Part shown: in pieces, positions 60,336 to 64,000 of the stretch
How the letters are laid out: each line of letters starts with the position of its first letter
Numbering within the stretch: position 1 is the first letter of the stretch
Assembly (NCBI RefSeq): GCF_900142215.1
Contig: NZ_FRAC01000031.1
Coordinates: forward strand, 18,535-82,534
DNA: 64,000 bases
Direction: 5' to 3'
Source of the DNA: Anaerocolumna jejuensis DSM 15929
GTDB lineage: Bacteria > Bacillota > Clostridia > Lachnospirales > Lachnospiraceae
Notes under the pieces: generated by a model
Seen by the model: the letters and a program-made list of their open reading frames with translations, nothing else
Told to the model about the DNA's origin: nothing
Database searches by the model: none
Position numbers and translations under genes: made by a program

Positions 60336-60902
60336 ATGAGTTATATACCTACACCGGAACAAGCTTATGAAATCTTAAAAGAATATAATAAGGATGACTT
60401 TCATCTAAAGCACGGCAGAATTGTAGCCGGAGTTATGGAATACTTCGCAAAGGAATACGATCCTGAAAATACTGCTTACTGGAAGACCGTTGGTATGCTT
60501 CATGATCTGGATTTTGAGCTGTACCCTGAGGAGCATTGCAAAAAGTCACAGGAAATTATGAAGGAACTGGATATAGAGGAAAGCATTATTCATGCCACAG
60601 CAAGCCACGGCTACCTGCTAACAGTGGATATTAAGCCAGAGCGTTACATGGAGAAGGTTCTGTATGCTGTGGACGAGCTTACGGGACTTATAGGAGCAGT
60701 CGCACTTATGAGGCCCTCAAAAAGTGTATCCGACCTGGAAGTGAAATCTGTCATGAAGAAATATAAGGCCGCCAATTTTGCTGCCGGCTGCAGCCGTGAC
60801 GTAATTAACCGCGGTTCGGAAATGATGGGTATGGAATTAACGGAATTAATCGATAACACTATCCATGCCATGCGTAGCTTAATCCCTGAGCTGGAAATAT
60901 AG
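60336..60902 (+). CDS. HD-domain hydrolase
   Basis: 188 residues, preceded by AAAGGAG. The HD pattern is visible: FHLKHGRIVAGVMEYFA (His), VGMLHDLDFELYPEEHCKKS (His-Asp) and HATASHGYLL. It belongs to the HDIG/HD phosphohydrolase group, usually acting on nucleotides or phosphate esters. The gene is bracketed by copies of a 90-bp repeat (one upstream, two downstream). Confidence 0.85.
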   Translation: MSYIPTPEQAYEILKEYNKDDFHLKHGRIVAGVMEYFAKEYDPENTAYWKTVGMLHDLDFELYPEEHCKKSQEIMKELDIEESIIHATASHGYLLTVDIKPERYMEKVLYAVDELTGLIGAVALMRPSKSVSDLEVKSVMKKYKAANFAAGCSRDVINRGSEMMGMELTELIDNTIHAMRSLIPELEI

Positions 60903-61030
60903 CACCGTTTCCGGGAAGACTGGATCAATTGCCTGAGGGAACCCGGTCAGGCCTCTGCGCAGGCAATCAGGATATCCCGACATAACGGTTTTCACCCTTA
61001 AAAACTGTAGTGAACTGTGTGATTATATAA

Positions 61031-61067
61031 AAAAAGAAAAAAGACTGTGCAACAGTCTCTTTTCTTT
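61031..61067. terminator. Bidirectional terminator
   Basis: AAAGAAAA-A-AGACTGT-GCA-ACAGTCT-C-TTTTCTTT, about 128 bp after the HD gene stop. Confidence 0.7.
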
Positions 61068-61137
61068 GTACTTCTCACGTTCAGCTATCTCTTTATATGG
61101 GAACTCCAGCGTGAGGTTAATTAACTTTCATGTTTTC

Positions 61138-61226
61138 TAGCAGCCATGCTTTCCCAACGAGCTGCAAGATTAGGCCGAGGATTTCGCAGGCACTTGTGTA
61201 AAAATTGCTTTTTAATTTTCACACTA
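61138..61226. repeat. 90-bp repeat, copy B
   Basis: CAGCCATGCTTTCCCAACGA, GCTGCAAGATTAGGCCG, GATTTCGCAGGCACT and a hairpin GTGTAAAAATT/AATTTTCACAC. It is directly adjacent to copy C. Confidence 0.8.
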
Positions 61227-61315
61227 ACCGCCATGCCTTCCCAACGAACCGCAGGATTGGGCCGTGGATTTCGCAGGCACTAGAGTGAATTATGCTTCAC
61301 AAAAATTCACTCTAG
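61227..61315. repeat. 90-bp repeat, copy C
   Basis: CCGCCATGCCTTCCCAACGA, ACCGCAGGATTGGGCCG, GATTTCGCAGGCACT and a different hairpin AGAGTGAATT/AATTCACTCT. The body is about 90 percent like copy B by eye, while the hairpin sequence changes with pairing kept. Confidence 0.8.
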
Positions 61316-61338
61316 ACACCTTTTCTTTACTGCAAGGC

Positions 61339-62070
61339 TTACCAGTTAGTATAATAATCTCCAAAATTATTATCAATATATGTAATTCCATTTACGCTGT
61401 ATAAAACTTCGTATTTAACCTCTGCACCGGTAGGAATATTTTGGGGAATATTCCATTCATCAATATTTTCATTCGCGGCTTTATAAAATTTAGAATCAAC
61501 ATCCTGATAGGAATTCCAATTATTTGTTGTATAACGAATCTTTACCGTTTTTTGATAAGCTAAATTCTTTACATAAATGATTGAAGGATTATTGATTATT
61601 TTTACTGTCTTTACGACACTCTTTCCAAGTACAACGAGATTAGGATATTCCATATGATAATTAGCTCCATTATTATTATCCCAATAGGTTTGTCCATTTA
61701 CTTGGTATTTTACTGCAAATGTAATGGGTGATGAAGGGGCCAGAATATTAAAGCTGTATATATCGTATTGGGAGTCATTGGGATCTGCCTTTACATATGC
61801 TGCAGTAAAATCATTCCAGGTCTGTCCATCCTTTGTATAATGTATTACTACATTTTTATCAAAGCCCAGATTTTTAACTGCAACATAACCTAAATATGAA
61901 TCATAAGCAGCTTCGCCGGGTCCGCTTAATTGTGCATAGTATAATTGCACATTCGGCTCTGCTTCACTAGTTACAGCTGCATTGGCATGTGAACTAAAGA
62001 TATTAGCTACCAATAAACAGCATAACATCATAGAAGAAACCATTTTTATTACTTTTTTAACATTTTTCAA
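61339..62070 (-). CDS. Secreted tandem CBM21-like carbohydrate-binding protein
   Basis: 243 residues. The start is TTG 62070, eight bases after GGAGG. A signal peptide (MVSSMMLCCLLVANIFSSHA then NA) is followed by two CBM21-like modules, each with V-K-N-L-x-[FY]-x-K-x-V-x-[IV]-x-Y-T-x-[DN]-x-x-W and [YF]-x-D-N-N-x-G. It has no catalytic domain, so it likely binds alpha-glucan or another polysaccharide at the cell surface. Confidence 0.8.
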   Translation of the reverse strand: MKNVKKVIKMVSSMMLCCLLVANIFSSHANAAVTSEAEPNVQLYYAQLSGPGEAAYDSYLGYVAVKNLGFDKNVVIHYTKDGQTWNDFTAAYVKADPNDSQYDIYSFNILAPSSPITFAVKYQVNGQTYWDNNNGANYHMEYPNLVVLGKSVVKTVKIINNPSIIYVKNLAYQKTVKIRYTTNNWNSYQDVDSKFYKAANENIDEWNIPQNIPTGAEVKYEVLYSVNGITYIDNNFGDYYTNW

Positions 62071-62255
62071 AAAGAACACCTCCAAAATTTAATTTTATAA
62101 TTAGTTAAAGGAAGGTACCAGTCGCTTTAAGTAATTTCATATAATTTACATTTTCAATATTATCACCTATAATTTTATTAAACAAGTTACAATTTCAACA
62201 TAATTTTCGAAAATTTTCGAATATCTTTGTTTAATATTAAAATAATACTACAAAA

Positions 62256-63476
62256 TCACAATAAATTATTTAATGTCCTTTGACCTGAATAAATTGATTT
62301 GTTACCATTAAAAACATAAGCTACCGCAGATACAATGAAGAAATATGGCAGATAATTGTACCCAAACACTTCAGCACCAATAAAAACAGGCGCCAGAATA
62401 GTATTGGTCGCACTGCCAAATACGGCTGCGTATCCAAGAGCGGCTGTAATTTCAATAGGCAGTCCTATAATACCAGAAAGGGCTGCACCTAAACATGAGC
62501 CTATAGCGAACAAAGGCGTTACTTCTCCACCTTGAAATCCAGCACTTAGCGTTAAGATCGTTAGTAAAAACTTTAGTAACCAATCATACTTATATATTTG
62601 ACCATTTGAGAATGAAAAAGTAATTAAATTAGTTCCTAAGCCAGAATATCTTCCTTGGTATAACAGTAAAAATAGAATACTTAAAGCACATCCAAGGATA
62701 AATATTCTTAAAAGCGGATTTTTAATATGTTTACTAAAAAACTGTTTACTATGATTTAGCGTATAAGCAAAAAGACCTCCTGCAATACCAAAAATAATAC
62801 CAAGTAATAGTAATTTTGCAATAGAATAAACGTTTAGGTCCAACGAGTCAGCCATATTAACACTGAATTTTTCAAGTCCCAATAGATGGGCCGTATAACT
62901 TGCTGTAAAGGAAGCTATAATACATGGAAATAATGCAATATATCCCATTGCGCCAGCAGTAAATATCTCCATTGCAAAGAAAATAGCAGCCATTGGAGTT
63001 TGAAACAGTCCGGCAAAACCAGCTCCCATACCTGTTATAAGCAATATCTTTCCACTGTTTTTTATATTTATTTTTTTACTTAATGTGTGTGCAATTGTGC
63101 CGCCAATTTGAACAGCAACACCTTCTCGTCCTGCACTTCCCCCAAACAGGTGAGTAATCCATGTGCTGCACATAACCATCGGAACTAATCTCTTAGGTAT
63201 TGTGTCTTCTTCTTCAAAACCCACCGAGAATAAGAGAGACATCCCCTTTATGCTGTTCTTACCGATTTTTGAGTAGGCAAATATGATTAACACTCCGGCC
63301 AGAGGAAGTAAAGGTGTTAATATAAATACATAATTATTTCGTATTTCCGTAACCTCTAACAGAACCTTTCCAAACAGTGCATCAGTTGCCCCTACTAAAA
63401 CTCCTATGATTACCGCTATAAATCCAAGTATAAATACATCTTTGTAAGTGTTATAAATGTTTTTTAAGCTTGACAT
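62256..63476 (-). CDS. CLC-type channel/antiporter, CLC-F (fluoride) type
   Basis: 406 residues from ATG 63476 with AAAGGA upstream. The anion-path motif GGSAGREGVAVQIGGTIAHT is that of fluoride/proton antiporting CLC-F proteins. GMGAGFAGLFQTPMAAIFFA and SAGFQGGEVTPLFAIGSCLG are the other conserved helix ends. About ten membrane helices. It exports fluoride using the proton gradient. A fluoride riboswitch directly upstream supports this substrate. Confidence 0.88.
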   Translation of the reverse strand: MSSLKNIYNTYKDVFILGFIAVIIGVLVGATDALFGKVLLEVTEIRNNYVFILTPLLPLAGVLIIFAYSKIGKNSIKGMSLLFSVGFEEEDTIPKRLVPMVMCSTWITHLFGGSAGREGVAVQIGGTIAHTLSKKINIKNSGKILLITGMGAGFAGLFQTPMAAIFFAMEIFTAGAMGYIALFPCIIASFTASYTAHLLGLEKFSVNMADSLDLNVYSIAKLLLLGIIFGIAGGLFAYTLNHSKQFFSKHIKNPLLRIFILGCALSILFLLLYQGRYSGLGTNLITFSFSNGQIYKYDWLLKFLLTILTLSAGFQGGEVTPLFAIGSCLGAALSGIIGLPIEITAALGYAAVFGSATNTILAPVFIGAEVFGYNYLPYFFIVSAVAYVFNGNKSIYSGQRTLNNLL

Positions 63477-63491
63477 TTCTCTAATCCTTTC

Positions 63492-63540
63492 AAAAAAATA
63501 AGCTAACAACCTCTGTATTTAAACAGAAGTCATTAGCTTT
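63492..63540 (-). terminator. Riboswitch-controlled terminator
   Basis: Minus strand: AAGCTAATGACTTCTGT ... ACAGAGGTTGTTAGCTT then ATTTTTTT. The 5' arm is also the last part of the aptamer, so ligand binding would prevent the stem from forming. Confidence 0.65.
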
Positions 63541-63588
63541 ATAAGCAGTTTAGGTATTGTCTACCAGGGGAGAACTTCATTCCCACTC
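63523..63588 (-). promoter_or_regulatory. Fluoride (crcB-type) riboswitch aptamer
   Basis: Minus strand: GGGAATGAAGTTCTCCC, spacer, AACTGC, short loop, GCTAATGACTTCT. This follows the crcB consensus GG-x-x-AUG-x-x-x-UUC-x-CC, then AACCGC and GCxGAUG. It is in the leader of the CLC-F gene and followed by a terminator. Confidence 0.75.
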
Positions 63589-63592
63589 TGCA

Positions 63593-63621
63593 AGTATAGC
63601 AGTATCGATTTTCACTGTCAA
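63593..63621 (-). promoter_or_regulatory. Sigma-A promoter of the CLC-F gene
   Basis: TTGACA, 17-bp spacer, TATACT on the minus strand, ending a few bases before the riboswitch. Confidence 0.8.
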
Positions 63622-63753
63622 TATCTTTCTACTTCTTATCACGACATACGCATGAATCTTTTTTCTGTCACAATCTTAAAACCATTTGTTTTAAATTTAT
63701 AACTCCAACATTTCTTCCCAATTATCTCAATCCAGGGGGGATTGGGAACGGAC

Positions 63754-63982
63754 GATGATTTTGGCTTACCTTTCGTAATTTTCTCGTTCGGGGTTCCGAA
63801 TTCCACTAAAATGCCGGCAGCTGTTCCTAGGTGAAATTATACCAAACTCGCTGGAAGGTTGCATTTGTGCAGGGCTGTGAGCTCAGACAGTGGTATAATT
63901 TCACCTAGGAACAGCTGCCGCCATTTAAGTGTCATTAGGGAACTCCTCAATAGAAAATTACGAAAGGTAAGCCAAAATCATC
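63754..63982. repeat. 229-bp foldback (long inverted repeat) element
   Basis: Outer arms of 31 bp match perfectly (63754-63784 and 63952-63982; start GATGATTTTGGCTTACC). Inner arms of 34 bp match with one mismatch (63811-63844 and 63891-63924; contain CAGCTGTTCCTAGGTG). The connectors are partly complementary and the loop is 46 nt. No protein frame is present. Confidence 0.85.
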
Positions 63983-64000
63983 TGGGGGTTGGCAATAAAC

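Noticed and set aside
1..64000. CRISPR arrays, rRNA and tRNA genes
   Set aside because: No regularly spaced repeats, no cas genes, no 16S/23S segments and no tRNA cloverleaf were recognised by reading.

Overview
The window comes from a low-GC Gram-positive anaerobe, most likely a Clostridia member of the Lachnospiraceae type. The evidence is strong AGGAGG ribosome binding sites, AT-rich intergenic DNA, a DUF6774-type small protein, DUF1836 and YerC-like regulators, a PcrA helicase, ferredoxin-fused oxidoreductases and a Pro-Thr-linked secreted glycoside hydrolase. This is inference from gene content; no rRNA or tRNA gene was seen.

Region 1 (1-18.5 kb) is accessory DNA: singleton genes (S8 lipoprotein protease, PhzF-like, ankyrin, Crp plus aldo-keto reductase, S51 peptidase, HypA/HypB plus a large Fe-S flavoprotein, TetR, DUF1569, lysine N-methylase, two GNATs, DUF5710) mixed with wreckage of IS30, LysM, Fic, ImmA/IrrE and SUKH genes. 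Scattered through it, all in one orientation, are seven short repeats. Each encodes a version of the RlmD C-terminal peptide (S-x-HVETV-x-LL) followed by a stop codon. The intact rlmD gene lies at 27.6-29.65 kb in the same orientation. I read 1-27.9 kb as elements accumulated at the 3' end of rlmD.

Region 2 (18.5-27.5 kb) is an integrative mobilizable element. It has a large serine recombinase, a MobV-like relaxase with a candidate oriT, an RHH/MobC-like protein, a rolling-circle-type Rep, a CopG-like RHH protein and a lipoprotein. Next to the recombinase is a two-gene cargo: a winged-helix-like protein and a protein with a HEPN-type R-x4-H motif. This pair is a candidate uncharacterised defence or abortive-infection module.

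Region 3 (27.6-45.1 kb) looks more core-like: rlmD with a repetitive N-terminal extension, a PflX-like radical SAM enzyme, a methyltransferase, an ArsR plus CoA-disulfide reductase/rhodanese/TusA/DsrE fusion, YerC, DUF1836, and a 2285-residue secreted enzyme with two GH43-like modules and two catabolite-type operators upstream. At 45.4-47.2 kb a decayed transposon holds recombinase and replication-gene fragments plus a TetR/small-gene pair sharing an ATAC-N5-GTAT operator.

Region 4 (47.2-64 kb) is chromosomal: pcrA, phoH, a copper module (TetR, membrane protein, CopA, CopZ-like protein), an orphan ABC binding protein, a muropeptide-recycling pair (M19 dipeptidase and NlpC/P60), an HD hydrolase bracketed by 90-bp repeats, a secreted CBM21-type protein, and a CLC-F-type channel behind a fluoride riboswitch. 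The window ends with a 229-bp foldback element.
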